46,485 bases of DNA from DYFX01 sp964400625 (GTDB taxonomy: Bacteria > Patescibacteriota > Patescibacteriia > SG8-24 > DYFX01): contig CAYNUS010000009.1 of NCBI GenBank assembly GCA_964400625.1, positions 1 through 46,485 of the forward strand, written 5' to 3'. The translations under genes were made by a program, and so were the position numbers. The notes beneath the pieces are model-generated. The model made no database searches, was not told the origin of the DNA, and was given only the letters and a program-made list of their open reading frames with translations. Every line of letters begins with the position of its first letter. The first letter of the stretch is position 1. Shown here one piece after another: positions 1-9,390 of the stretch.

Positions 1-83
1 CGCGTGTCGGCCGCTCCTCCTTCGCGGCTGGGCAGGCCCAGCCTTGATGGCAGTTCAACGTGTTTCGCGCGGTCGCGCGAAAC
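1..83 (-). repeat. Structured multi-hairpin repeat, copy 1 (cut by window edge)
   Basis: First of three copies of an element also found at 45079-45203 and, inverted, at 46431-46485. Three hairpins are visible: 62-83 (9-bp stem, loop GGTC on the plus strand), 44-58 (4-bp stem) and 26-43 (8-bp arms). The 62-83 stem differs from copy 2 by a T-A to C-G change that keeps pairing. Read on the minus strand it lies just downstream of a promoter at 122-150, so it is probably transcribed leftwards out of the window. What follows it is not visible. Confidence 0.75.
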
Positions 84-121
84 GGTTTTGTTTTGCTGAC
101 ACAATACCTCCTTGGTCAAAT

Positions 122-150
122 AGTATACCCCTTCGACCGTGAATGGTCAA
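122..150 (-). promoter_or_regulatory. Sigma70-type promoter reading into repeat copy 1
   Basis: On the minus strand a TTGACC -35 (145-150) is followed by a 17-bp spacer and a consensus TATACT -10 (122-127). Transcription would start near 115. The transcript would carry an AGGAGG-like ribosome-binding site, a GTG or TTG start a few bases later, and then the structured repeat. From GTG the frame closes after 15 codons; from TTG it stays open to the window edge. Confidence 0.7.
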
Positions 151-158
151 GTCGGAGG

Positions 159-2000
159 CTATTTCTTCCAATTCCTCGAGGTTTCGAGGTACCAGCCGGT
201 GACGGTCGCGAAGCGGTCGGAGGGGCTGGCGACGCGGGTTCCGGTGAAGCCGTGGAGCTCGGCGGGCATCGGGTAGGTGTAGGAGGGGCTGTAGAGGAAG
301 GCGGCGGGGATCTCGTCGGCCAAGACGCCGAGGAACGTGCGGTACGCGTCCTTGCGGGCGGCGGGGTCGGCGGTGCGGCGGGCCTCCTCGAGCGCGCGGT
401 CGGCCGACGCGTTCGCGAACATCGCGAGGTTGAGGCCGGGGTCCTGCACCTGCGAGGAGTGCCAGAAGGGGTAGAGGTCGGGATCGGTGCCCATCAGCTG
501 GCCGTAGAGGAGCGCCTCGTATTCGCGCGGCTTGATGACGGTGCGATGGATCTCGGAAGCGGGCACGGCGTTCACGGTCGCCTCCACGCCGAGCGCGGCC
601 CAGCCGTTCCTGATGATCGAGGCGACGTTCAGGTTCTCGGGCTGGTCGACGGTCGTGAGCGCCACGGTCAGCGTCAGGGGGTCGGTCTTCGGATCCTTGT
701 CGACGTCCTTCTTGCGCAGGCCGTCCTCCGGATCGACCTTCCAGCCGAGGCCGTCGAGCAGGGCGCCGGCTTCGTCGATGCGGAAGGGGACCGGCGAGCT
801 CGAGGTCGCGGACATGCCGGGGATCGGCGGCCGGTCGAGCGGGTGGCCGTCGCCGCCCAGCACGTCGAAGAGGATGCGGACCTTGTCGATCGCCATCGTG
901 AGGGCGCGGCGGACGTCCCTCTCCTTCAGCGCGTCGTTGTTGCGCGTGTTGAAGAAGACGGCCGTCACCTGGGGGAGTTCGAGCGAGACGGGCAGGACGT
1001 GCGAGAGGCCCGAAAGCTCGGCGCGCATGTCGCGCGGCACGAAGCTGAGCGACTGCACCTGGCGCTTGCGGAGCGCCTCGAGGGCCGTCGCGTAATCGGG
1101 ATAGAAGTGGAAGGCGATCTTCTCGAGGTACGGCGCTTCCTTATAGTAATCGGCGTTGCGCTCGATGACGTAGGAGAGCACGAACCCGCGCTTGTCGCGG
1201 CGCATGTCGGCGTACTTGAACGGCCCGGAGCCGACGGGCTTCAGGCTCGCCTCGGCCATGGCGGCGTCCTGGGGCTGGACGTCCTTCCAGACGTGGCGCG
1301 GCAGGATGCCGAAGTTGAGGCGCGAGAGGAACTGCGCGTACGGCTCGGCGAGCGTGAGGGTGACGGTGCGTTCGTCGGTCTTCTCGAACTTCACGTCCTT
1401 GAGGAGGGGGAGGAGCGGGCTCTTCCAGGCCGGGTCCTGGATGAGCGCGAAGGTGAAGAGGACGTCGTCGGCCGTGAGCGGCTCGCCGTCGTGCCAGCGC
1501 GCGTTGTCGCGCATCGTGAAGGCGTAGGTCTTCTGGTCGGCGGAGATCTCGAAGCGGTCCACGAGGTCGGGGACGACGCGGCCGGAGCCGTCGACGGTGA
1601 AGAGGCGCGAGAAGAGGAGCCGCGTGAGATCGTTGTCGACGTCGTTGGAGACCGACAGGATGGGGTTCAGGCTGCGGGGCGTGCCGACCACGGCTTCGCT
1701 GATCTCGCCGCCGACGGCCGGGCCGATCTCGGTATGGGCGTAGTAGTAGCGGACGCCGAGCAGGACGAGGCCGAGCGTGAAGAGCGCGGCGCCCAAGCGC
1801 AAGCGGAAGCTGTCGTTGGACGACAAGACCTCGGGCAGATGGCGGATCTGCCTCCAGGTGGGAAGGCGCGCGGACGTCAGCGAATGGACCAGCCGCTTGT
1901 CCCAGCCCGACTGCTCTCGCAAGGAAGCTGAGGTACGCCGTCCCGGACCGCGGGTGAGGCGGCCGAAGAGGGAGCGCGATCGATCGCGGAAAAGGGACAT
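159..2000 (-). CDS. Membrane-anchored oligopeptide-binding protein (ABC transporter, SBP family 5)
   Basis: 613 aa. After about 65 basic, probably cytoplasmic residues comes one membrane segment (about residues 66-84, LRLGAALFTLGLVLLG), then a full family-5 solute-binding domain. Recognisable family segments are PRSLNPIL near residue 110, DNARWHDGEPLTADDVLFT and DVRRALTMAIDKVRIL. The domain should bind peptides or similar ligands outside the cell and hand them to an ABC permease; no permease or ATPase gene is in the window. Most family members are lipoproteins or have a cleaved signal, so the uncleaved anchor with a long Arg-rich N-terminus is unusual, though this topology occurs in CPR genomes. 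The gene follows secG on the same strand across a terminator-like hairpin. Confidence 0.85.
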   Translation of the reverse strand: MSLFRDRSRSLFGRLTRGPGRRTSASLREQSGWDKRLVHSLTSARLPTWRQIRHLPEVLSSNDSFRLRLGAALFTLGLVLLGVRYYYAHTEIGPAVGGEISEAVVGTPRSLNPILSVSNDVDNDLTRLLFSRLFTVDGSGRVVPDLVDRFEISADQKTYAFTMRDNARWHDGEPLTADDVLFTFALIQDPAWKSPLLPLLKDVKFEKTDERTVTLTLAEPYAQFLSRLNFGILPRHVWKDVQPQDAAMAEASLKPVGSGPFKYADMRRDKRGFVLSYVIERNADYYKEAPYLEKIAFHFYPDYATALEALRKRQVQSLSFVPRDMRAELSGLSHVLPVSLELPQVTAVFFNTRNNDALKERDVRRALTMAIDKVRILFDVLGGDGHPLDRPPIPGMSATSSSPVPFRIDEAGALLDGLGWKVDPEDGLRKKDVDKDPKTDPLTLTVALTTVDQPENLNVASIIRNGWAALGVEATVNAVPASEIHRTVIKPREYEALLYGQLMGTDPDLYPFWHSSQVQDPGLNLAMFANASADRALEEARRTADPAARKDAYRTFLGVLADEIPAAFLYSPSYTYPMPAELHGFTGTRVASPSDRFATVTGWYLETSRNWKK

Positions 2001-2013
2001 GCCGGAAAACGCG

Positions 2014-2035
2014 GAAGCCCGGGGGACCGGGCTTC
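2014..2035 (-). terminator. Hairpin between secG and the peptide-binding protein gene
   Basis: Perfect 9-bp stem (2014-2022 / 2027-2035, loop of 4). On the minus strand it follows the secG stop codon and is followed by a short, late T tract, so it may be a weak or partial terminator. Confidence 0.5.
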
Positions 2036-2039
2036 GGAG

Positions 2040-2258
2040 TTAGGAAACGATGATCAGCGCCAGGCCGAGGCCCATGAAGACGACGCTGAGGACGATCGTG
2101 GCGTAGAAGAGGCCCTTTTCGAGGCCGCGCTTCGTGCGGAAGGCCGCGCCGTCGCCGCCGAAGGTGGCGCCCAGGCCGGCGCCGCGCTGCTGGAGCAGGA
2201 TGGCGACGACGAGGAGGACGGAAACGGCGATCTGGGCGAGCGTGATGGCGTTTTGCAT
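2040..2258 (-). CDS. secG: Preprotein translocase subunit SecG
   Basis: 72 aa from the ATG at 2258 (MQNAITLAQI). It has the SecG plan: an N-terminal membrane segment (IAVSVLLVVAILLQQRGAGLGATFGGDG) with the typical LLQ.R.AGLG.TFGG loop, and a second membrane segment near the C-terminus (GLFYATIVLSVVFMGLGLALIIV). SecG is the small accessory subunit of the SecYEG channel. A good promoter at 2288-2316 puts the transcript start about 20 nt before this ATG, which is why the in-frame ATG 39 nt further upstream was not used. Confidence 0.92.
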   Translation of the reverse strand: MQNAITLAQIAVSVLLVVAILLQQRGAGLGATFGGDGAAFRTKRGLEKGLFYATIVLSVVFMGLGLALIIVS

Positions 2259-2287
2259 AGCGGGAAAATCGTCTGAAGGATGCGGGA

Positions 2288-2316
2288 AGCGTATCAATCA
2301 TGCGTCCCGGTGTCAA
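2288..2316 (-). promoter_or_regulatory. secG promoter
   Basis: Minus strand TTGACA (2311-2316), 17-bp spacer, TACGCT (2288-2293). It overlaps the start region of the divergent DsbA-like gene, whose -10-like TATGCT is at 2324-2329, so the two transcription units share this short intergenic region. Confidence 0.7.
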
Positions 2317-2337
2317 TCTATGATATGCTGGCGACGT

Positions 2338-3048
2338 ATGGCCACACGCCAAGGCATTTCCTCGGCCGGAGCGACGCTGTTCGTCGGGGTGGTCTTGGCC
2401 CTCGCCGCCCTGTTCTTCTGGCGCGTCTGGTCCTACTACCGCCTCATCGAGAGCGGCGAGTCGGTCGCGCTCCCGCAGTTCAGCGGCGAGTTCACGGCCG
2501 CGAGCGACGCCGCCCCCGCCGGCGCGGCGATCGGTCTCGCCACGGAAGACGACCCCTCGATCGGTCCGGCGGACGCCAGGCTGACGATCGTCGAGTTCGT
2601 GGACTACCAGTGCCCCTTCTGCAACCAGGCCTCGTCGACCTTCCGCGAGGCGGCCGCGACGTACGGCGACCGCGTGCGCTTCATCGTCCGCGATTTCCCC
2701 GTGCAGGACCTCCACCCGGACGCCGTGACCGCCGCCGAAGCGGCCGGCTGCGCCCAGTCGCAGGGGAAGTACTGGCCGATGCATGACCGCCTCTTCGGCC
2801 TCCGCGGCGTGATGGCGCGCGCCGACCTCGACCGCGCCGCCGCCCAGTCCGGACTCGACATGGCCGTCTACGCCGCCTGCATGGACCTCCACGCCCGCAT
2901 CGACGAGATCCAGGACGACCTCGTCGCCGGCGTCGCCGCCGGCGTGCGCGGCACCCCCACCTTCTTCTTCAACGGCCAGCCCGTCGAAGGCGCCATCCCG
3001 CGCGAAGCCTTCGACGCCCTCATCAAGCGTTTCCTCGATGCCAAGTGA
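2338..3048 (+). CDS. DsbA-like thiol-disulfide oxidoreductase (Thioredoxin_4 family)
   Basis: 236 aa from the ATG at 2338. One N-terminal membrane anchor (LFVGVVLALAALFFWRVW) is followed by a DsbA-type thioredoxin domain. The active site CPFC is near residue 92, preceded by VEFVDYQ, and the cis-proline loop is GTPTFF. It should oxidise cysteines of exported proteins. The start fits a -10 element TATGCT at 2324-2329 only 8 nt upstream, implying a leaderless mRNA. The stop codon is 1 nt from the next start (3050), so the two genes are almost certainly co-translated. The next product has about 20 cysteines in its exported part and is the obvious client. Confidence 0.88.
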   Translation: MATRQGISSAGATLFVGVVLALAALFFWRVWSYYRLIESGESVALPQFSGEFTAASDAAPAGAAIGLATEDDPSIGPADARLTIVEFVDYQCPFCNQASSTFREAAATYGDRVRFIVRDFPVQDLHPDAVTAAEAAGCAQSQGKYWPMHDRLFGLRGVMARADLDRAAAQSGLDMAVYAACMDLHARIDEIQDDLVAGVAAGVRGTPTFFFNGQPVEGAIPREAFDALIKRFLDAK

Positions 3049-3049
3049 T

Positions 3050-4441
3050 ATGCGAAAGAGCTTCCTGCATGCGACCGCCGTCCTTTGCCTGGCCCTCTTC
3101 GGCCTCGCGGTTTCCGTTCCGGCGTGGGCGCAAACCGGACAGACGGTCAAGACGGGACCCGAGGACGGACGCATCCCGATCATCACGGAAGTCCCCATCC
3201 CCGTTCCTGACGCCGGCCTCACGCCGGGATCCGCGCCTGAACGCGTCGCCCAATATCTGACGTCCGGACGCGTGGAGGATGTCGCGCAGTACATCGGCAT
3301 CATCTACAACTTCCTGATCTCGATCGTCGGCTTCGTCGCCTCCATCGCGATGATCATCGGCGGCTTCCAGTACCTCACCTCGGCAGGCGACGCCGGCAAG
3401 ATCGGCGCGGCCAAGAGCAAGATGGCCAACGCCTTCATCGGCATGATCCTGGCGCTCGGCGCGTACACGATCCTGAACACCATCAATCCGAGACTGCTGC
3501 AGCTGCAGCTGCCGGACGTGCGCGCGGTGAAGACCGAGCTTTTCACGTTGCCGAATTGCGAGGATATCAAGGTCCCCGTCACGCCGTACGGCGGTACCGA
3601 CTGCGGGTTCGCCGGCAAATACATGCAAGGCAACAGCGAGCAGATTTGCATCTATGCAGGGGCTTGCCGCCTCGTGCCTTACGGACAGTCGGGAAACCCG
3701 AAGTACGGGCACAGGACGTGCATGCAGCGAATGGGCTTGGATTCCTCGAAAGTGCAGGAAGAGCTTCGCAAGGATCCGAACGCGCGGTTCGCCGACTGCA
3801 TCGCCTGCGGAGAACTGACGATCGCCAAGGCGAGATCCTTGGGATTCGGCGAAATCCAAGCCAGCTGCGAAGCCTGGCAGAACGCCTTCGACCTCCTTCC
3901 TGATTCCATCAAGACGTACACGCGCAAGGGAACCAAGCAACTGAGTGGGCAAACCCTCACCGTCGAGAAGGGCATGTTCTATGGCTGCTATCCGAAGGTG
4001 AAGCGGGACGGCTGTACCGGCATCCCCATCTACTGCTTCGACGTGACGCGCGATGACGATACGACGGGCGGTAATGAGGGGCGCGTAGCGACCGCATGCG
4101 AAGGATATGATGAGTCACCCGACCCGACCTACGGTACGGATCTGGATGCGAACGGCTTCGCCACGCAAATGCGGGTAGTCGACGATTGCGGCGGGGGCGT
4201 ATCATCGGCCGGCTGCGCCGGGCTCGAGGGTTTCCCGGTCCACCTCGCCACCGTCTGCGCACAGAATCCCTGTCAGGACTATAAGGACCCTGAAGTAGGC
4301 CACACGCCCTTCATCAACGGCTGTAAGAGCGGAAGCGGCCTGTTCAACCGCGCTCAACGCGTCGTCCGCTACGGCGATCTCGCCGGCATCAATGATTGCT
4401 CATGCATCGTGGACGACAACGTGAACTGCTCCGGTCGTTAG
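3050..4441 (+). CDS. Pilin-like (TrbC/VirB2-type) membrane protein with long Cys-rich extracellular domain
   Basis: 463 aa from the ATG at 3050; an in-frame ATG at 3038 inside the upstream gene is possible but only adds MPSD. A signal peptide (residues 1 to about 28, ending PAWAQ) is followed by two membrane segments (IGIIYNFLISIVGFVASIAM and MANAFIGMILALGAY) joined by the GGFQYLTSAGD...GAAKSKM loop typical of CPR TrbC/VirB2-type pilin-like proteins. The remaining 290 or so residues hold about 20 cysteines in scattered pairs and match no domain I recognise. The family builds conjugative or type IV secretion pili; here the large Cys-rich tail suggests a surface-exposed, disulfide-locked module. 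It sits directly behind a DsbA-like gene. A strong terminator follows. Confidence 0.75.
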   Translation: MRKSFLHATAVLCLALFGLAVSVPAWAQTGQTVKTGPEDGRIPIITEVPIPVPDAGLTPGSAPERVAQYLTSGRVEDVAQYIGIIYNFLISIVGFVASIAMIIGGFQYLTSAGDAGKIGAAKSKMANAFIGMILALGAYTILNTINPRLLQLQLPDVRAVKTELFTLPNCEDIKVPVTPYGGTDCGFAGKYMQGNSEQICIYAGACRLVPYGQSGNPKYGHRTCMQRMGLDSSKVQEELRKDPNARFADCIACGELTIAKARSLGFGEIQASCEAWQNAFDLLPDSIKTYTRKGTKQLSGQTLTVEKGMFYGCYPKVKRDGCTGIPIYCFDVTRDDDTTGGNEGRVATACEGYDESPDPTYGTDLDANGFATQMRVVDDCGGGVSSAGCAGLEGFPVHLATVCAQNPCQDYKDPEVGHTPFINGCKSGSGLFNRAQRVVRYGDLAGINDCSCIVDDNVNCSGR

Positions 4442-4445
4442 TACG

Positions 4446-4470
4446 AACGCGCCCAACCGGGCGCGTTTTT
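4446..4470 (+). terminator. Rho-independent terminator after pilin-like gene
   Basis: GC-rich stem of 7-9 bp (4446-4454 / 4459-4467, loop AACC) followed by a T run to 4470. Confidence 0.85.
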
Positions 4471-4490
4471 CGCCTGGCCACCCCCGAAGC

Positions 4491-4519
4491 TTGCCTCATA
4501 TCTTGGCGCATGCTAGACT
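4491..4519 (+). promoter_or_regulatory. uvrA promoter
   Basis: TTGCCT (4491-4496), 17-bp spacer, TAGACT (4514-4519). It predicts a transcript start near 4526 and a leader of about 18 nt. A second -10-like TATAAC at 4529-4534 would give a leaderless start. Confidence 0.6.
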
Positions 4520-4543
4520 GCCTCCCGATATAACGCCTGACGC

Positions 4544-7390
<2,847 letters not shown>

Positions 7391-7393
7391 AAG

Positions 7394-7420
7394 AAAAATG
7401 GCTATTAATAGCCATTTTTC
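7394..7420. terminator. Bidirectional terminator after uvrA
   Basis: 12-bp palindrome (7394-7405 / 7408-7419) with A and T runs at the ends, so it can end transcription on both strands. It marks the left edge of the A+T-richer island. Confidence 0.85.
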
Positions 7421-7441
7421 TATTTAAAGGGGATCTGGGTC

Positions 7442-7470
7442 TTGACAAAAGAAACAGGATACGGTATACT
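7442..7470 (+). promoter_or_regulatory. Near-consensus promoter of the DGQHR-HNH pair
   Basis: TTGACA (7442-7447), 17-bp spacer, TATACT (7465-7470); one mismatch from the sigma70 consensus in twelve positions. The transcript should start near 7477, leaving a leader of about 33 nt. It is among the strongest promoters in the window. Confidence 0.9.
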
Positions 7471-7509
7471 CAATCCACGATATTTAATCCTTGATCAAGA
7501 AACAGTAAT

Positions 7510-8634
7510 ATGCCTAAGTCAATGAAAGTGAAAGCCCTGAAGGTCTCACAGACCCACGAGGGCCAAAGTAACGGCGAGATCTATGTGACGAAGATTCCGG
7601 TCCGTGACCTGATCGACTCGACCCAGTTCACTATGGACGTTTGGCGGCCGGAGCGGAAAGGTACGGACGACCAGGGCTACCAACGTGACCTGGACGAGAA
7701 GCGCATCCGCTCTATCGCAAGCTACGTAGAGAAACGCAAGGGTTCCATCTTCCCGAACGCCATCTTGGTGAGCTGCCGCAAACCGCTCGAATTCGAAGAG
7801 GAAGCCAACGGCTTCGGTGAGCTGTCCATTGGCAACAAAGTCAATCAGTACCCGCTCTACATCATCGATGGCCAGCACCGCGTACGCGGTCTCTGGTATG
7901 CCGTTACTCAGAACGGACACGAGGATCTCGCAGCGCTTGAAATGCCTGTGATCATCCTCAGTAACTTCGAGAAGAAGGAAGAGGTTCGTCAGTTCTTCAG
8001 CCTCAACTTCTACCAGAAGAAGGTCGACACCTCTCTTGCCCAACGTCTCATGGCTGAGTTGGCCTATGGAGACCGGGATGAGATGCAGCAGATAAAAGAT
8101 GATCAGAAGGATTGGCAGCTGGCCGCACTCAAACTCATCGACATGCTGAACGAGAATGTCGACAGTGCTTGGAAGAACAGCATCAAGATCCCTGGTGGGG
8201 GAAAGAAGCCCAGTCATATCATCAACCAAAACTCCTTCCTGACGTCTCTGAAGCCGCTCTTTGGCCCCGGCGCAGTCTTCTCGATTCAAGTCCGCAAGCT
8301 CGACGATCGCTACCGCCTGCTTGAAGAGTACTGGGGCGCGCTCGCCGAAACCTTCCCAGACGCATTCAACGAACCGAAGGACTACGTCATCCAAAAGACC
8401 CCGGGCGTGTTCTCCTTGAACGCCTTCGCGCCCCATGTGTTTGCCAAAGTCGGGCTGGACGACGCGAGCAGGAAGAGTCTCAAGGAGCTCCTGAAGAAGG
8501 TCTTCCTCGATAACGGCATTACTTCCGATTACTGGCGCAAGGATACGTTGGATGGCGCCGCCAATTACGGAAGCATGAAAGGCTTCAGGATTCTCACCGA
8601 CAAGTTTCTTGAATATTTGGACGAACTTAACTAA
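7510..8634 (+). CDS. DGQHR-domain protein (DndB/DpdB-like)
   Basis: 374 aa. The defining motif IIDGQHRVRGLWYA lies near residues 118-131, preceded by the family's N-terminal stretch (R.LDEKRIRSIASYVEKRKGSIFPNAILVS) in which residues are read as 'lives between listed barriers'. The DGQHR fold is ParB/sulfiredoxin-like. Known relatives are DndB, the regulator of DNA phosphorothioation, and DpdB of the 7-deazaguanine DNA-modification clusters. No dnd or dpd partners are in the window; the only partner is the HNH gene 22 nt downstream. Base composition is visibly more A+T-rich than the flanks, with a near-consensus promoter, which suggests horizontal transfer. A role in defence is inferred from family and context only. 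Confidence 0.8.
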   Translation: MPKSMKVKALKVSQTHEGQSNGEIYVTKIPVRDLIDSTQFTMDVWRPERKGTDDQGYQRDLDEKRIRSIASYVEKRKGSIFPNAILVSCRKPLEFEEEANGFGELSIGNKVNQYPLYIIDGQHRVRGLWYAVTQNGHEDLAALEMPVIILSNFEKKEEVRQFFSLNFYQKKVDTSLAQRLMAELAYGDRDEMQQIKDDQKDWQLAALKLIDMLNENVDSAWKNSIKIPGGGKKPSHIINQNSFLTSLKPLFGPGAVFSIQVRKLDDRYRLLEEYWGALAETFPDAFNEPKDYVIQKTPGVFSLNAFAPHVFAKVGLDDASRKSLKELLKKVFLDNGITSDYWRKDTLDGAANYGSMKGFRILTDKFLEYLDELN

Positions 8635-8656
8635 CCCATTAACCTGATGAAACAAA

Positions 8657-9103
8657 ATGAAACTGAGGCAGGGAGATAGATGCACATACTGCGGCCTGCC
8701 TGCCACCGAACGTGATCACGTCATTCCATGGTCGTATGCAGGCCGTGGTCCAAAAAGAACTTTCGATGAAGATGACTGTGTACCGGCCTGCAGGGAATGC
8801 AATGCGCTCGCGGGAGCCAAGATCTTCGAAAGCCTTGAAGAGAAAGCCGATTACATCCAGTTCAGGCTAGCAGAGAGATACAAACGTTTAGTCAAAACAC
8901 CCTTCTGGACCGAAGAACAGGTCACCGATCTTGGCCCATCTCTGAGGCGGTCTGTTGTGGTCTGGAAGGAAGCCAAGGACATCGTAGAAAAACGTTTAAA
9001 ATGGCCAGTCCCTTACGAGATTGATGCGAATCTGGAAAAGATACTGCGTCAACTCGGAAGCACGATAAGGGATAAAAGATGGTTAAGACTTGGAGCGCAC
9101 TGA
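8657..9103 (+). CDS. HNH endonuclease-family protein
   Basis: 148 aa. The N-terminal half is a zinc-bound HNH module: CTYCG (residues 10-14), ERDHVIPWS, then an acidic loop and CRECNALAGAK, giving two CxxC pairs around the DH motif. The C-terminal half is charged and unrecognised. HNH proteins of this size are usually DNA nucleases. It follows the DGQHR gene by 22 nt on the same strand and shares its A+T-richer composition, so the two probably form one operon. The pair ends at a perfect bidirectional terminator. It could cut modified or unmodified DNA that the partner recognises, but nothing in the sequence proves this. Confidence 0.85.
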   Translation: MKLRQGDRCTYCGLPATERDHVIPWSYAGRGPKRTFDEDDCVPACRECNALAGAKIFESLEEKADYIQFRLAERYKRLVKTPFWTEEQVTDLGPSLRRSVVVWKEAKDIVEKRLKWPVPYEIDANLEKILRQLGSTIRDKRWLRLGAH

Positions 9104-9107
9104 CAAG

Positions 9108-9175
9108 ATAAACGAAAACTCCCCTCGCGGGGAGTTTTCGTTTGGCTTTCGCCCCGGCGGGGCCAGACCTGCTAT
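9108..9175 (-). ncRNA. Predicted small RNA antisense to the tRNA-like anticodon arm
   Basis: A promoter at 9182-9211 (minus) predicts transcription starting near 9175. The transcript would begin with ATAGCAGGTCTGGCC (9175-9161), carry a short GC hairpin (about 9162-9150) and finish at the 9111-9142 terminator, giving about 70 nt. Its first 15 nt are perfectly complementary to nucleotides 24-38 of the tRNA-like gene transcribed from the same strand just upstream (9253-9267). Layout 'seed, hairpin, terminator' is typical of antisense small RNAs. No expression evidence is available, so this is a prediction. Confidence 0.45.
9111..9142. terminator. Perfect bidirectional terminator
   Basis: 14-bp perfect palindrome (9111-9124 / 9129-9142, loop TCGC) with T-rich ends on both strands. 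It ends the HNH transcript on the plus strand and the predicted small RNA on the minus strand. Confidence 0.9.
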
Positions 9176-9181
9176 GGGTAG

Positions 9182-9211
9182 AGACTACCCGATTTTCCGC
9201 ATGCTTGTCAA
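9182..9211 (-). promoter_or_regulatory. Promoter of the predicted small RNA
   Basis: Minus strand TTGACA (9206-9211), 18-bp spacer, TAGTCT (9182-9187). It lies 9 nt beyond the 3' end of the tRNA-like gene and would start RNA at about 9175, exactly where the complementarity begins. Confidence 0.5.
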
Positions 9212-9219
9212 CGCGGGCA

Positions 9220-9290
9220 TGGACGCAGGGGGAATCGAACCCCAAAGCCAGAATAGCAGGTCTGGCCGTTCCGCCAGGAACGCTGCGCCC
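9220..9290 (-). tRNA. tRNA-like gene of unclear identity (8-nt anticodon loop, G3-U70)
   Basis: 71 nt. The acceptor stem GGGCGCA/TGCGTCC pairs over 7 bp with G3-U70 and A73, the identity elements of alanyl-tRNA synthetase. The T arm is classic (TTCGATT loop, GGGG/CCCC stem plus one mismatch). The D arm has an aberrant short loop. The anticodon arm is a 6-bp stem with an 8-nt loop CCTGCTAT, readable as GCU (Ser) or, shifted, UGC (Ala). No long variable arm and no encoded CCA, unlike the three normal tRNAs in this window. The acceptor helix can extend to about 12 bp into the flanks. It may be a degenerate tRNA, a specialised tRNA-like RNA, or a remnant of an integration site beside the A+T-rich island. 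Confidence 0.45.
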
Positions 9291-9334
9291 ACGCGCGGAG
9301 GTCCTGGCAGGAGCGTCATTTTTCATACAAGGGG

Positions 9335-9363
9335 TTTACATGCTCGCGTTTCCGCGGTAGCCT
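9335..9363 (+). promoter_or_regulatory. Promoter of pantothenate kinase gene
   Basis: TTTACA (9335-9340), 17-bp spacer, TAGCCT (9358-9363), predicting a start near 9370; a GGAGG site follows 4 nt before the ATG at 9391. Confidence 0.6.
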
Positions 9364-9390
9364 CGGGCCGGTCCTTTCCCACGGAGGCGT

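Noticed and set aside
60..1931. Long open frame opposite the peptide-binding protein gene
   Set aside because: It is an antisense frame caused by high G+C third positions; it has an Arg/Glu/Val composition without motifs, and the opposite strand encodes a clear SBP-family protein.
9220..9310. Class II tRNA-Ser reading of the tRNA-like gene
   Set aside because: No long variable arm can be drawn, and moving the 5' end upstream destroys the acceptor pairing.
9150..9345. tmRNA or SRP RNA as an explanation for the tRNA-like region
   Set aside because: No tag frame, no permuted tRNA ends and no conserved SRP loop; acceptor strands are only 70 nt apart.
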